From Pseudomonas sp. RSB 5.4 (GTDB taxonomy: Bacteria; Pseudomonadota; Gammaproteobacteria; Pseudomonadales; Pseudomonadaceae), in the NCBI RefSeq assembly GCF_037126175.1, contig NZ_CP146986.1:496001-560000 (forward strand): DNA of 64,000 nucleotides. Reading direction: 5' to 3'. The translations under genes were made by a program, and so were the position numbers. Of this stretch, positions 27,951-36,877 are shown piece by piece. The first letter of the stretch is position 1; the number at the start of each line of letters is the position of its first letter. The notes under the pieces were generated by a model that saw only the letters and a list, made by a program, of their open reading frames with translations, was not told the DNA's origin and searched no databases.

Positions 27951-29222
27951 TTATAGGTCTTGTAATGGCACGGTGGCGCGACGGGCGCCGAGCAGGCCGG
28001 TGACGATGACATACGTTAGCGCGGCGGCGGCAATCCCTACCAGCGGCGCGACCCACGGCGAGTGGAACGCAGCGAGTGTGCCAACCGCGTAAGCCCCCAG
28101 CCCCGGCCAGTTGAACGCCGGCAGCCGTGCGTCGGCCAGACGCGGATAGCGCCCGCGCCAGCGGAAGAAAAAGTCAGCCATGATCACCCCGCCAATCGGC
28201 GGAATCACCGTGCCCAACAGAATCAGGTACGGCACCAGCATGTCGTACATGCCCAGCAGGGCGAGCAGGGTGCCGATCACCGCGCCGGCCAGGGTCACGG
28301 TTTTGCGTCGGCCGGTGCGCAGCAGGTTGCAGCCGGCGACGGCGAAGTTGTAGATGGTGTTGTCCTGGGTGCTCCAGATATTCAGCAACAGCATGGCCAT
28401 CGCGGCCATGGCGAAACCTTGCAGCAGCAACACTTCAACCACGTCCGGCTGCTGATAGACGATTGCGCCGTAGGCACCGATCAGCACCATCAGGCCATTG
28501 CCGATGAAAAAACCGATCAGGCTCGCCAGCACGGCAACCCGTGCCGACCGCGAGAAGCGTGTCCAGTTGGTCGCCTGGGTCGCGCCGCTGACGAAAGTGC
28601 CGAACACCAACGTGATCGCGGTCGACCAGTCCAGCGAACCCGTCGGCACCACGCTGAGCAAACCATCGAGGCCACCGACTTTTACCGTCGCGACCCACAT
28701 CGACAGCATCAGCAGCAACATCATCGCCGGCACTGCGATGTACGACAGGATCTCCAGGCCGCGATAACCGACATACGCCGTGGCGCAGAACACCAGGCCG
28801 AACAGCACCATCAGGCCGAGCACCGTGCCTTGCTCCAGTTCGAAGTATTTGCCCAGCACCACCGCCGCCGTCGCGGTGCCCCAGGCGTACCAGCCGATCT
28901 GGGTGAAACCGAGGATCAGGTCGCTGAGCTTGCTGCCGACCTCGCCGAAACAGAAGCGCCCCATCAGTACCGAATTCAGGCCACTTTTGAACGCGATGTA
29001 ACCCAGCCCTGCCGCGTAGAGCCCGAGCAGCAGATTGCCGATGATGATCACCGCGAGCATCTCGCCAAAACTGAACGCGACGCCGAGCTTGCCGCCGGCA
29101 AACATGGTGGCGGTGAAGAAGGTGAAACCGAGCAGCACCATGGCGGTTGAGGCCAGGCCTTTGCGTGCATGCATCGGGACTTCGCTGAGGGGGTAGTCGT
29201 TGCCGGGATCGTTCTGCGTCAT
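27951..29222 (-). CDS. codB: Cytosine permease (NCS1 family)
   Basis: A 423-residue inner-membrane nucleobase:cation symporter with about 12 hydrophobic helices. NCS1 features include the conserved GFTQIGWYAWGTATAA and IYNFAVAG segments. ATG at 29222 is chosen for the AAGGA site seven bases upstream. It is followed closely by codA, giving the classical transporter-deaminase pair for cytosine uptake and use. The product is about the length of E. coli CodB (419). Confidence 0.94.
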   Translation of the reverse strand: MTQNDPGNDYPLSEVPMHARKGLASTAMVLLGFTFFTATMFAGGKLGVAFSFGEMLAVIIIGNLLLGLYAAGLGYIAFKSGLNSVLMGRFCFGEVGSKLSDLILGFTQIGWYAWGTATAAVVLGKYFELEQGTVLGLMVLFGLVFCATAYVGYRGLEILSYIAVPAMMLLLMLSMWVATVKVGGLDGLLSVVPTGSLDWSTAITLVFGTFVSGATQATNWTRFSRSARVAVLASLIGFFIGNGLMVLIGAYGAIVYQQPDVVEVLLLQGFAMAAMAMLLLNIWSTQDNTIYNFAVAGCNLLRTGRRKTVTLAGAVIGTLLALLGMYDMLVPYLILLGTVIPPIGGVIMADFFFRWRGRYPRLADARLPAFNWPGLGAYAVGTLAAFHSPWVAPLVGIAAAALTYVIVTGLLGARRATVPLQDL

Positions 29223-29358
29223 GGGGCGTTCCTTGCTGGATTGGGGAGACGCGGGGTGGGTTGCAGTGGTCGTGCCAACGACCGTTATGCGGATTATGTA
29301 TAGCCGAGTCAGGGATTTCGGGGCGAAAGCAGTGCACCAGAACACACACAGGCCCAAT

Positions 29359-29446
29359 GTGGGAGCGGGCTTGCTCGCGAATGCGCCCGGTCAGCCAATG
29401 CAGATGGCGACTGATACACCGCTTTCGCGAGCAAGCCCGCTCCCAC
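29359..29446. repeat. REP pair
   Basis: A GTGGGAGCGGGCTTGCTCGC pair upstream of codB. Confidence 0.9.
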
Positions 29447-29512
29447 AGTTTTGAACTGTGTGGGGGGCAGAGATCGGGGATGTCGGGGGAAGCCAAAAAG
29501 CATAGGCATAAA

Positions 29513-29533
29513 AAAACAGCCTCGGGGGCTGTT
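29513..29533 (-). terminator. Intrinsic terminator downstream of queD
   Basis: Read on the minus strand, AACAGCC, a short loop and GGCTGTT are followed by a run of T. The position suits termination of queD transcripts after the second REP pair. Confidence 0.7.
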
Positions 29534-29564
29534 CTCTATTTTCCTGACAAAACACCAATCCTTT

Positions 29565-29651
29565 GTAGGAGTGAGCCTGCTCGCGATGGCATCGGCACAT
29601 CTGAAATCAATGTGTCTGACAAACCGCTATCGCGAGCAGGCTCACTCCTAC
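29565..29651. repeat. REP pair, ‘GTAGGAGTGAGCCTGCTCGCGA’ subtype
   Basis: GTAGGAGTGAGCCTGCTCGC and its inverted copy with a short spacer, immediately downstream of queD. Confidence 0.88.
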
Positions 29652-29669
29652 AGGGGGGATTGTGTTGAA

Positions 29670-30026
29670 TCACTCACCGCGATAAATGCAACCGCTGGTG
29701 CAGGTCTCGTGAATGCGGATCGCGCTGAGTTCCGGCAGCAGGGGCTTCATTTCATTCCAGATGAATTTGGCCAGGACTTCGCTGGTCGGGTTTTCCAGGC
29801 CGGGAATGTCGTTCAGGTAGTTGTGATCCAGACGCTCGTACAGCGGCTTGAAAATCGCCTTGATCTCGGAGAAATCGCGGATCCAGCCGGTGTGCGGATC
29901 GAGGTCGCCGCTCAGGTGAATCGCCACCTTGAACGAGTGACCGTGCAGGCGCCCACACTTGTGGCCGTCCGGTACGTGCGGCAGGCGGTGGGCGGATTCG
30001 AAAGTAAATTCCTTGAAGATTTCCAC
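29670..30026 (-). CDS. queD: 6-carboxy-5,6,7,8-tetrahydropterin synthase
   Basis: A 118-residue cytosolic enzyme of the PTPS/QueD family that acts on dihydroneopterin triphosphate in the queuosine (preQ0) pathway. Zinc ligands His13 (ESAHRL), His28 and His30 (LHGHSF) are present, as is catalytic Cys24 in KCGRLHGH; His68 and Glu107 complete the active-site set. The length is normal. It is transcribed alone, with a terminator beyond the downstream REP. It lies 95 bases after the end of the patatin-like gene, so co-transcription from that gene is possible. Confidence 0.95.
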   Translation of the reverse strand: MEIFKEFTFESAHRLPHVPDGHKCGRLHGHSFKVAIHLSGDLDPHTGWIRDFSEIKAIFKPLYERLDHNYLNDIPGLENPTSEVLAKFIWNEMKPLLPELSAIRIHETCTSGCIYRGE

Positions 30027-30121
30027 AGTATTTTCGGCTCTGTTCAGGTGGCGTTCGCCGCAGCGATTCGGGCAGGCGGCGAGTTTACCAGCTTGTGTTT
30101 GGCGATGCGGGAAAACACTGA

Positions 30122-31201
30122 CTAAAGGGTCAGCAAGCGCTCGGCGAGGCGACCGTTGGCCGCCAGTTCAAGAAACTCGTCGCCGAGGCGGCGGCTTTCG
30201 TCCATCGCCGCGTGCCAGTACTTTTGGCGGCTCGGCGCATCGCCCATGAAGCGCTTGAAGTCGTTACGATCCGGCAGTTTGCCGTAGGGCAGGCGCGCCA
30301 GATATTCCTTCGACGGTGCCAGTAACAGCACGTCCTGCAAGCGCTCGACCGAGGCCTTGCGCCAGGGCAGAGTCTTGTCGAACCAGCCCGGAATGACCCG
30401 GTCGGTGAAGTGTGGATAGAGCACGATGCCGTCGCCGCTGTAGGGCAGGTCGAGGTGATAGTCGAGCAGCCCGCCATCGCGAAAGGTGCCGGCACCGGCA
30501 CCCGGCAGGTCGCGCACGCCTTCCATGACCATCGGGATCGAACCGGACGCCAGCAGCGCCTGGCGCAGGTTGCCGGCATTGAGGGCAACGAAGCGCGACG
30601 GGAAGTCGTGCAGCGCATTGACCGGCGGGGCGAGGCGCGGGTCGTGAATGATCAGCCGTTCGAAGTGTCGCGACAGGCGCGCGCGACCGCGCAGGTTATC
30701 GGCGATTACCGAACCCAGCGCCAGGCCGAGGCGGCCACGATGGTCGTCGGCCAGGCGTCCGTGGCTTTTGACCACCATGATGTTCAGGCGGTAGTCGGCA
30801 TTGTTGAGGATGCTGGCGTCGCGGCCGTCGAGCAGGTCATTGAGCATGCGCTGCGAGCTCGCGCTGATCTCGGCCATGGTCACGCCTTTGTTGAAGTTCT
30901 GCTCGGCATACAACTGGCCGAGGCGGCGAATGCCTTCGGCGGCATCCGGCAGGCAGGCGCTGGCGAAGCGCCAGGAGCCGACTGAAGCACCGATCAGCGA
31001 GCGCTCGCGTGGTGCGCTCGGCAGCCATTCGCCGAACAACGCCAGATCAAGCCCCTGAATCCCCAATGCCTTCGGCCCGCCGGCCGCACCGGGCAGGGTG
31101 CCGACGTCAGCGGCGTTCAGCCCCTGGGCACGAATGCGCGCCATGGCCCGAGGGCCGGCCTTGAGGGTGAGGGCGGGGAACTTGATGTGGATGGCGGTCA
31201 T
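30122..31201 (-). CDS. Patatin-like phospholipase family protein
   Basis: A 359-residue protein. A glycine-rich oxyanion element (GAAGGPK, residues 38-44), the nucleophile elbow GASVGS with Ser73, and an Asp-Gly-Gly motif ([10 protein letters not shown], Asp about 249) form the Ser-Asp dyad of patatin-type acyl hydrolases. No signal peptide or type V transporter domain is seen, so it is probably cytosolic. The natural lipid substrate is unknown. ATG at 31201 is chosen; the ribosome site is weak, and a TTG seven codons upstream is possible. Confidence 0.85.
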   Translation of the reverse strand: MTAIHIKFPALTLKAGPRAMARIRAQGLNAADVGTLPGAAGGPKALGIQGLDLALFGEWLPSAPRERSLIGASVGSWRFASACLPDAAEGIRRLGQLYAEQNFNKGVTMAEISASSQRMLNDLLDGRDASILNNADYRLNIMVVKSHGRLADDHRGRLGLALGSVIADNLRGRARLSRHFERLIIHDPRLAPPVNALHDFPSRFVALNAGNLRQALLASGSIPMVMEGVRDLPGAGAGTFRDGGLLDYHLDLPYSGDGIVLYPHFTDRVIPGWFDKTLPWRKASVERLQDVLLLAPSKEYLARLPYGKLPDRNDFKRFMGDAPSRQKYWHAAMDESRRLGDEFLELAANGRLAERLLTL

Positions 31202-31253
31202 ACCGGTCTCGATCGTTAGCAAGCTTTGGATTATAGGCGCACTACTTGACCCT

Positions 31254-31340
31254 GTGGGAGCGGGCTTGCTCGCGAATGCGCTGTGTCAGTCGCCATCATT
31301 ATTGCTGACCCACCGCATTCGCGAGCAAGCCCGCTCCCAC
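31254..31340. repeat. REP pair
   Basis: A GTGGGAGCGGGCTTGCTCGC pair between the divergent patatin-like and PepSY genes. Confidence 0.9.
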
Positions 31341-31393
31341 AGGGTTTTGCATGAATCTGCAAATGTGGTTGGGGCCATGCGCAATGATGGCAA

Positions 31394-31409
31394 TTCAGTT
31401 TCAGTTAAG
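31394..31409 (+). promoter_or_regulatory. Candidate BqsR/PmrA-type response-regulator box
   Basis: TTCAG, six bases, TTAAG. The P. aeruginosa BqsR box is TTAAG-N6-TTAAG, so this is a one-mismatch direct repeat with the exact spacing. It lies 53 bases upstream of the first PepSY gene of the operon that encodes the regulator, which suggests autoregulation. Confidence 0.6.
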
Positions 31410-31462
31410 TTCATCCCGCTAAGGTGCCCACCGTAGCTGCACATAAAAATACGGAGACACCC

Positions 31463-31771
31463 ATGAAAACCCTGACTGCCCTGTCCATCGCCGCGATCAT
31501 CGGCCTGACCGCCAGCCTCGCCCACGCCCGCGATCTTGGCCCCGATGAAGCCCTGCGTCTGCGCGACGCTGGTACTATCGTGTCCTTCGAGAAGCTCAAC
31601 GCCACGGCGCTGACCAGACACCCGGGGTCGACCATCACCGATACCGAGCTGGAAGAGCAGTACGGCAAGTACATCTACCAAATCGAAATGCGTGACCCGC
31701 AAGGGTTGGAGTGGGACCTGGAACTGGACGCGGTCAGTGGGCAAGTGCTCAAGGATCATCAGGATACTTAA
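31463..31771 (+). CDS. PepSY-domain periplasmic protein 1 (BqsP-like)
   Basis: A 102-residue exported protein with a signal peptide ending near SLAHA (residue 22), followed by one PepSY domain (residues about 28-100, with a DLGPDEALRLRDAGTI start and IEMRDPQGLEWDLELDAVSG core). ATG at 31463 follows GGAGAC. It is the first gene of a four-gene operon: its stop overlaps the next start by one base, then come the response regulator and sensor kinase. PepSY proteins beside such systems are thought to modulate the sensor or bind the signal. The protein is very similar in layout to its neighbour, indicating local duplication. Confidence 0.88.
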   Translation: MKTLTALSIAAIIGLTASLAHARDLGPDEALRLRDAGTIVSFEKLNATALTRHPGSTITDTELEEQYGKYIYQIEMRDPQGLEWDLELDAVSGQVLKDHQDT

Positions 31772-32091
31772 TGAAGCCGTATTTGTTACAGCCACGCACC
31801 GGCAGCCGACTGGCCCTGGTGCTATTGGCATTCTGCTCGGTGGCGGTGGCCCGTGATCTTGGCCCCGATGAAGCACTGCGTCTGCGTCAGCAGGGGGTGA
31901 TCCTGCCGCTGGAACAGGTGCTGCAACAGGCACTGGATCGCTACCCCGGAGCGAAACTGCTGGAAGTCGAGCTGGAGGAAAAGCACGACGTCTATGTTTA
32001 TGAAGTCGAGTTGCTGACGGTCGAGGGTGTGGCGCGCGAACTGCATCTGAAAGCCGATACCGGCCAATTACTCAAAGACAAGGAAGATTGA
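31771..32091 (+). CDS. PepSY-domain periplasmic protein 2 (BqsQ-like)
   Basis: A 106-residue protein. An N-terminal hydrophobic segment with an AVARD end (about residues 14-27) can serve as signal peptide, and a PepSY domain follows. The DLGPDEALRLR segment is identical to that in the preceding protein, so the two arose by tandem duplication. The ATG shares one base with the upstream TAA, and the response regulator starts three bases after the stop, so the whole operon is tightly coupled. The precise role is unknown. Confidence 0.87.
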   Translation: MKPYLLQPRTGSRLALVLLAFCSVAVARDLGPDEALRLRQQGVILPLEQVLQQALDRYPGAKLLEVELEEKHDVYVYEVELLTVEGVARELHLKADTGQLLKDKED

Positions 32092-32094
32092 CCG

Positions 32095-32763
32095 ATGCGT
32101 TTGCTTCTGGTGGAAGACCACGTGCCGCTCGCCGACGAACTGATCGCCGGCCTGCAGCGCCAAGGCTACGCGGTGGACTGGCTGGCGGACGGGCGCGATG
32201 CGGTTTATCAGGGCAGCAGCGAGCCCTATGACCTGATCATTCTCGACCTCGGCCTGCCCGGCGTTCCCGGGCTTGATGTGCTGGCGCAATGGCGTGCCGG
32301 TGGCCTGTCGACCCCGGTGCTGATCCTCACCGCCCGCGATTCCTGGGCCGAGCGCATCGAAGGCCTGAAGGCCGGCGCCGACGATTACCTGACCAAACCG
32401 TTCCATCCCGAAGAGCTGCATTTGCGAGTGCAGTCGTTGCTGCGCCGCTCCAAGGGCCAGGCCAACCAGCCGACGCTCAAGGCCGCCGGCCTGCATCTGG
32501 ACGAAGGTCGCCAGTGCGTGATTCGCGACGGCAGCGAGATTCAGCTGACCGCCGCGGAATTCCGCCTGCTGCGTTATTTCATGCTGCACCCGGAACAGAT
32601 CCTGTCGAAAACCCACCTCGCCGAGCACCTCTACGACGGCGAGACCGAGCGTGATTCCAACGTCCTCGAAGTTCACGTCAACCATCTGCGGCGCAAGCTT
32701 GGTAAAGCCGTGATCGAAACCCGTCGCGGCCAGGGTTACCTGTTCGGCGGGCAAGCTTCGTGA
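32095..32763 (+). CDS. bqsR: OmpR-family response regulator (BqsR/CarR-like)
   Basis: A 222-residue regulator. The receiver (about 1-115) has Glu7/Asp8, phosphoacceptor Asp51 ([10 protein letters not shown]) and Lys101 (LTKPF). A winged-helix DNA-binding domain lies at about 130-218 ([25 protein letters not shown] region, RRGQGYLF). It overlaps the kinase start by four bases. The gene order PepSY-PepSY-regulator-kinase next to a TlpQ-like receptor follows P. aeruginosa bqsPQRS (carRS), as I recall it. A near-perfect BqsR box lies upstream of the operon. In P. aeruginosa this system responds to Fe(II) and Ca2+; the signal here is untested. Confidence 0.85.
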   Translation: MRLLLVEDHVPLADELIAGLQRQGYAVDWLADGRDAVYQGSSEPYDLIILDLGLPGVPGLDVLAQWRAGGLSTPVLILTARDSWAERIEGLKAGADDYLTKPFHPEELHLRVQSLLRRSKGQANQPTLKAAGLHLDEGRQCVIRDGSEIQLTAAEFRLLRYFMLHPEQILSKTHLAEHLYDGETERDSNVLEVHVNHLRRKLGKAVIETRRGQGYLFGGQAS

Positions 32764-34073
32764 GGTCGATCCAGCGCCGTTTGAGCCTGGGCTTGATCAG
32801 TGTGATGGTGATCGTCGGCGTGGTGCTGGCGCAAACCAGTCTGTGGTTGTTCGAAGTCGGTTTGCAGCGCTATCTCGAAGCCGGTCTGCGCAACGACAGC
32901 GAAAGCCTGCTGGTGGCGCTGGTGCGCGGCCCGCAGGGTTTGCAGCTGGATGAGCGGCACCTGTCGCCGGCCTATCAGCGACCGTTTTCCGGGCACTACT
33001 TCCGCATCGATTTTGCCGACAGCCACTGGCGCTCGCGTTCGCTGTGGGATCAGGATCTGCCGCTGCTGGAACACCCCGGTTTGCACAGCAACCTGCAACT
33101 GGGGCCGGACGGTCAGCAGTTGCTGGTATTGCGCTCGGACTATCGACGTCTGGGGCAGTCGATCTCGATCAGCGTCGCCCAGGATTACACCCCGGTGCGC
33201 GAGAGTTTCCAGCGCATGCGCCAGATCGGCCTCGGTCTGGGGTTGGCCGGGTTGCTGCTGATTCTGCTCCTGCAACGGCTGACGGTGCGCCGCGCGTTGA
33301 AGCCGCTGGAACGCGCGCGCGAACAGATCGCCCAGTTGCAGCAGGGTCAGCGCTCGCAGTTGGACGATCAGGTGCCGGTAGAGCTGGAGCCGCTGGTGGC
33401 GCAGATCAACCATTTGCTGGCGCACACCGAAGACAGCCTCAAGCGTTCACGCAATGCACTGGGCAATCTGGGGCATGCGCTGAAAACGCCGTTGGCGGTG
33501 CTTTTGAGTCTGGCATCGAGCGAAAAACTCGACGCCCATCCGGAGCTGCGCAAGATCCTCAAGGAACAACTGGAGCAGGTGCAACAGCGGCTCAATCGTG
33601 AACTCAATCGCGCACGGTTGTCCGGTGATGCGCTGCCGGGTGCGTTGTTCGACTGTGACGCGGAATTGCCGGGCCTGCTGACGACGCTGAACATGATCCA
33701 CGGCGAGCATCTGGCGCTGAGCTACGTCGCGCCACCTGGGCTGCAACTGCCTTGGGATCGCGAGGACTTGCTGGAGCTGCTTGGCAACCTGCTCGACAAC
33801 GCCTGCAAGTGGGCGGATGCCGAGGTGCGTCTGAGTGTGATCGAACGAACTGACGGCTACGCCCTGAGCGTTGAAGATGACGGGCCGGGGATTCCCGAAG
33901 AGCAACGCACTCAGGTGTTCAGCCGTGGCACGCGGCTCGACGAGCAGACTGACGGGCATGGTCTGGGGCTGGGGATTGTGCGCGATATCGTCGAGACGTG
34001 GGGCGGCGTGCTGGTGCTGGGCGAGAGCGAGTGGGGCGGGTTGAAGGTAGTGATCGAATTGCCTCGGCGGTGA
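32760..34073 (+). CDS. bqsS: Sensor histidine kinase (BqsS/CarS-like)
   Basis: A 437-residue inner-membrane kinase starting at GTG 32760, inside the end of the regulator gene. Membrane segments lie at about residues 8-28 and 158-178, with a periplasmic domain of about 130 residues between them. HAMP-like sequence follows, then a PhoQ-type phosphoacceptor region ([15 protein letters not shown]) and an ATPase domain with N box ([11 protein letters not shown]) and GHGLGLGIV. The RExxE motif reported for Fe(II) sensing by P. aeruginosa BqsS was not found in the periplasmic segment; the closest string is RESFQ near its end. The signal may therefore differ. Confidence 0.83.
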   Translation: MRSIQRRLSLGLISVMVIVGVVLAQTSLWLFEVGLQRYLEAGLRNDSESLLVALVRGPQGLQLDERHLSPAYQRPFSGHYFRIDFADSHWRSRSLWDQDLPLLEHPGLHSNLQLGPDGQQLLVLRSDYRRLGQSISISVAQDYTPVRESFQRMRQIGLGLGLAGLLLILLLQRLTVRRALKPLERAREQIAQLQQGQRSQLDDQVPVELEPLVAQINHLLAHTEDSLKRSRNALGNLGHALKTPLAVLLSLASSEKLDAHPELRKILKEQLEQVQQRLNRELNRARLSGDALPGALFDCDAELPGLLTTLNMIHGEHLALSYVAPPGLQLPWDREDLLELLGNLLDNACKWADAEVRLSVIERTDGYALSVEDDGPGIPEEQRTQVFSRGTRLDEQTDGHGLGLGIVRDIVETWGGVLVLGESEWGGLKVVIELPRR

Positions 34074-34084
34074 GTCTTGGAAGC

Positions 34085-34246
34085 CCCTCACCCTAACCCT
34101 CTCCCGGGGGGAGAGGGGACTGACCGAGGTGTTTTTTCGAGCTACACCGAAATGAGATATCGCGCCGGACTCCAGCCTTGAAGCCTACGGAGATCGGCTC
34201 CCTTTCCCCCTCGCTCCCTTGGGGGAGAGGGCTGGGGTGAGGGGGA
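34085..34246. repeat. Inverted repeat ‘CCCCTCACCCTAACCCTCTCCC’
   Basis: CCCCTCACCCTAACCCTCTCCC (34085 on) and GGGAGAGGGCTGGGGTGAGGGG (about 34222-34244) are inverted copies around a 100-base spacer. A further local GGGAGAGGGG hairpin sits in the left arm. It fills the gap between the convergent kinase and chemoreceptor genes and is a repeat class distinct from the REPs. Confidence 0.7.
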
Positions 34247-34275
34247 AAGCCCACTGACACCCCACCACCTTCGAA

Positions 34276-36423
34276 TCAGACCCGGAACTGATCCATCAGA
34301 CTCTGCTGCTGATTCGCCAGGCTGTTCAGCGACTGGCTCACCCGCGCCGACTCATTGGCCTGCCCGGACAGCGATTCGGTCACGTCACGAATGGTCGCCA
34401 CGTTGTTGTTGATCTCCTCGGCCACCGCGCTCTGTTCTTCCGCCGCGCTGGCGATCTGCAGGTTCATGTCGCTGATCACCGTCACTGCATCGCCGATCTG
34501 GCGCAGTGCGGTCACCGCTTGCCCGACCTGCTCGACACTGCCCTGAGCCTGACGATGGCTGTTGCCCATCGACCCGACCACATCCTGAGTACCGGTCTGC
34601 AGTTGTTCGATCACCTGACGGGTTTCTTCCACCGACTCTTGGGTGCGGCGGGCGAGGTTGCGCACTTCGTCGGCGACCACGGCAAAACCGCGCCCGGCTT
34701 CACCGGCACGCGCTGCTTCGATCGCGGCGTTGAGGGCCAGCAGGTTGGTCTGTTCGGCAATGGCGCGGATGGTTTCCAGCACGGTGCCGATCTTTTCGCT
34801 GTTGGCGGCCAGGCCTTCGACTTGAACCATCGCCGCGCTCATGTCGGCGGCCAGGGTGTCGATGCTCGCAGTGGTGCGGTCGATCACGGTCAGGCCCTGA
34901 CGGGTGGCGCGGTCGGCGTCCTTCGCCGCTTCGGCGGCTTGCGCGGCGCTGCGCGCAACGTCCTGCGCGGTGGCGCTCATTTCGTGGGACGCAGTGGCGA
35001 CCTGATCGACCTGACGGTATTGCTGTTCCATGCCGGCGCTGGTCTGGGTGGCGATGGCCGAGGACTGGTCGGCGGTGTTGCGTGCGTCCTGCACCGAGCG
35101 TTTCACCTCGGCGATGATCGGTTGCAACTTGTCGAGGAACTTGTTGAACCAGCCGGCCAGTTGACCGAGTTCATCCTGCTTGTCATAGGCCAGACGGCGG
35201 GTCAGATCACCTTCACCACTGGCGATGTCTTCGAGCATATGCGCCACGCCGAGGATCGGTTTGGTCACGCTGCGCGCCATCAGCCACACCAGCAGCAGGC
35301 CGACCAATGCCGCCAGCACGCCGAGGCTCAGCTCGATCAGGGTGCCGGAGTTGTTGCTCGCATCGAGTTGCTGCTTGAGCGCTTCGGCGCGGCTGACCAG
35401 CACCTTTTCCGGCACGTCGAGCAACACGCCCCACGACGGGCCGCCGGGGATCGGCTGGAACGGCGACAACACTTTCAACTGGCCGTTGCTGTGCAGGCTG
35501 CTGACGCTGCTGCTGGCGGCGAGTTGACGCAGCAGTTCGGCGCCGCTGACGGTATCCACGGCATCCAGGCGCTTGCTCAGTTTGCTGGCGTCCGGGCTGT
35601 AGCCGGCGAGCAGACCGGTGGGGCTGATGATGCTCACGGCAGTCTGGCCGTCGTAGAGCTTTTTGCTCGCGCCCTGGCTGATCGCTTGCAGGCTGTTGAG
35701 GTTGATGTCTACCGACAGCGAGGCGATGACTTTACCGTTGACCATCAGCGGGAAGACGATGCTGGTCATCAGCACGTTCTGACCGTCGATCACATAGAAG
35801 TACGGTTCGATCACGCACGGCTTGAGCGTGGTGCGCGGGCAGGTAAACCAGGCGTTGGCGGCCTGACCGCTGGGGCCGGTGCTGGTGTCGGCCATGTCGC
35901 TTTCCGGAAGTGCCATCGAGGTGACTTTGCCGGGCGTCGGCTGCGACCAGTACAGGGCGAAGCGGCCCTTGTCGTTGCTGCCCAGCTCGGCCTGACCGGC
36001 GAACAGTTCATCCTTGCCATCCAGCGCGTTGGCTTCGAACACCAGCGACAGACCGAGCAGATCCGGGTTGGCTTGCAGGGCGGACTTGACCTGGCGGGTC
36101 ATGTCTTCGCGCAGGTCGAAGGCGTCGAGGAAGCGCTTCTCGGCCTGTTCGCGCAGGAACAGCACCTGCCGCGAGAAACCGTGACCGTATTGATAGGCGT
36201 CCATGAACTGCTGGCGAATCCCGGCAGCCTGCACTTCGCCTTGGGATTCAATGCGCGCCTGGGCTGACTCGGTCAGCATCTCCATGCTCGAAGCTTTCAC
36301 CAGCTCGGAGCTGTGCTCCATGCGATACAGCGAAAGACCCACCAGCAGGGTCACGATGCCCGCCAGGCACAGGCCGGCGAGCAGGGTGATTTTCCATTGA
36401 ATGGAAAGTTGTCTGAGCGACAT
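34276..36423 (-). CDS. tlpQ: dCache methyl-accepting chemotaxis protein (TlpQ-like)
   Basis: A 715-residue chemoreceptor. A membrane helix (about 13-33), a large periplasmic ligand domain of about 340 residues of dCache type, a second membrane helix (about 375-397), HAMP ([28 protein letters not shown]) and a cytosolic signalling hairpin with the conserved tip [20 protein letters not shown]. Length and neighbourhood match P. aeruginosa TlpQ, which senses histamine and polyamines. That ligand is inferred from homology only. ATG at 36423 follows AAGGA. It is convergent with the kinase and divergent from the transporter. Confidence 0.87.
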   Translation of the reverse strand: MSLRQLSIQWKITLLAGLCLAGIVTLLVGLSLYRMEHSSELVKASSMEMLTESAQARIESQGEVQAAGIRQQFMDAYQYGHGFSRQVLFLREQAEKRFLDAFDLREDMTRQVKSALQANPDLLGLSLVFEANALDGKDELFAGQAELGSNDKGRFALYWSQPTPGKVTSMALPESDMADTSTGPSGQAANAWFTCPRTTLKPCVIEPYFYVIDGQNVLMTSIVFPLMVNGKVIASLSVDINLNSLQAISQGASKKLYDGQTAVSIISPTGLLAGYSPDASKLSKRLDAVDTVSGAELLRQLAASSSVSSLHSNGQLKVLSPFQPIPGGPSWGVLLDVPEKVLVSRAEALKQQLDASNNSGTLIELSLGVLAALVGLLLVWLMARSVTKPILGVAHMLEDIASGEGDLTRRLAYDKQDELGQLAGWFNKFLDKLQPIIAEVKRSVQDARNTADQSSAIATQTSAGMEQQYRQVDQVATASHEMSATAQDVARSAAQAAEAAKDADRATRQGLTVIDRTTASIDTLAADMSAAMVQVEGLAANSEKIGTVLETIRAIAEQTNLLALNAAIEAARAGEAGRGFAVVADEVRNLARRTQESVEETRQVIEQLQTGTQDVVGSMGNSHRQAQGSVEQVGQAVTALRQIGDAVTVISDMNLQIASAAEEQSAVAEEINNNVATIRDVTESLSGQANESARVSQSLNSLANQQQSLMDQFRV

Positions 36424-36540
36424 GGAGACGTCCTTATTCGATAAATATCTGAGACTTTGCACTGTAACGGCCGCGTTTCGGCTTTCTTTATTGTTCAGAC
36501 GCAATATGACCAATTGCCGCATGCTGGCGATCAGATACCT

Positions 36541-36659
36541 GTGGTGAGGGGATTTATCCCCGATGGGGGGCGAAGCCGCCCTCACAATCGTTCAAAGAAA
36601 TTGCATAGTCAGGTTTGGCGACTGCTGCGCAGCCGATCGGGGATAAATCCCCTCGCCAC
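36541..36659. repeat. Inverted repeat, ‘GTGGTGAGGGGATTTATCCCC’ family
   Basis: GAGGGGATTTATCCCCGAT on the left and ATCGGGGATAAATCCCCTCG on the right. This is a fourth REP-like family in the window. Confidence 0.8.
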
Positions 36660-36726
36660 AGGGTTCTCCATTGCCCGTTACATTGATCTCCTTACCGCAG
36701 GGTTCTGCATTGTCAGTTACATTTCA
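36660..36726 (+). repeat. Imperfect 28-bp direct repeat upstream of the transporter
   Basis: AGGGTTCTCCATTGCCCGTTACATTGAT-like sequence at 36660-36687 recurs at 36699-36726 with six differences, period 39 bp. It could be a regulator site or a small duplication. Confidence 0.4.
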
Positions 36727-36877
36727 GTTCAGCCGCTCGCTTTGACACCGCCGCCACTCTGCGGCACAGTGCGCGCCCTTCTAATAAGACCCTCTTTGCA
36801 AATCCGCCGGTCAAGCGTTGGCGGACTCATCCTGTCTGGCGGTGATGATTTCATCGCAGTGTTTTTGAGGTAGTGAA

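Larger units (their letters stand above)
29223..29669. other. Intergenic region with two REP pairs and a terminator
   Basis: A 447-bp region upstream of codB and downstream of queD. It contains the codB promoter region (about 29223-29350), two REP pairs of different subtypes, and a minus-strand terminator. No additional gene was found. Confidence 0.7.
36424..36877. other. Divergent intergenic region between the chemoreceptor and YuiF-type transporter
   Basis: A 454-bp region carrying the promoters of both genes, a REP-like inverted pair (36541-36659), and an imperfect 28-bp direct repeat (36660-36726). No gene was recognised in it. Confidence 0.65.

Noticed and set aside
29670..30026. PreQ1 riboswitch upstream of queD
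   Set aside because: The 95-base leader between the patatin-like gene and queD shows no PreQ1-type aptamer by eye.
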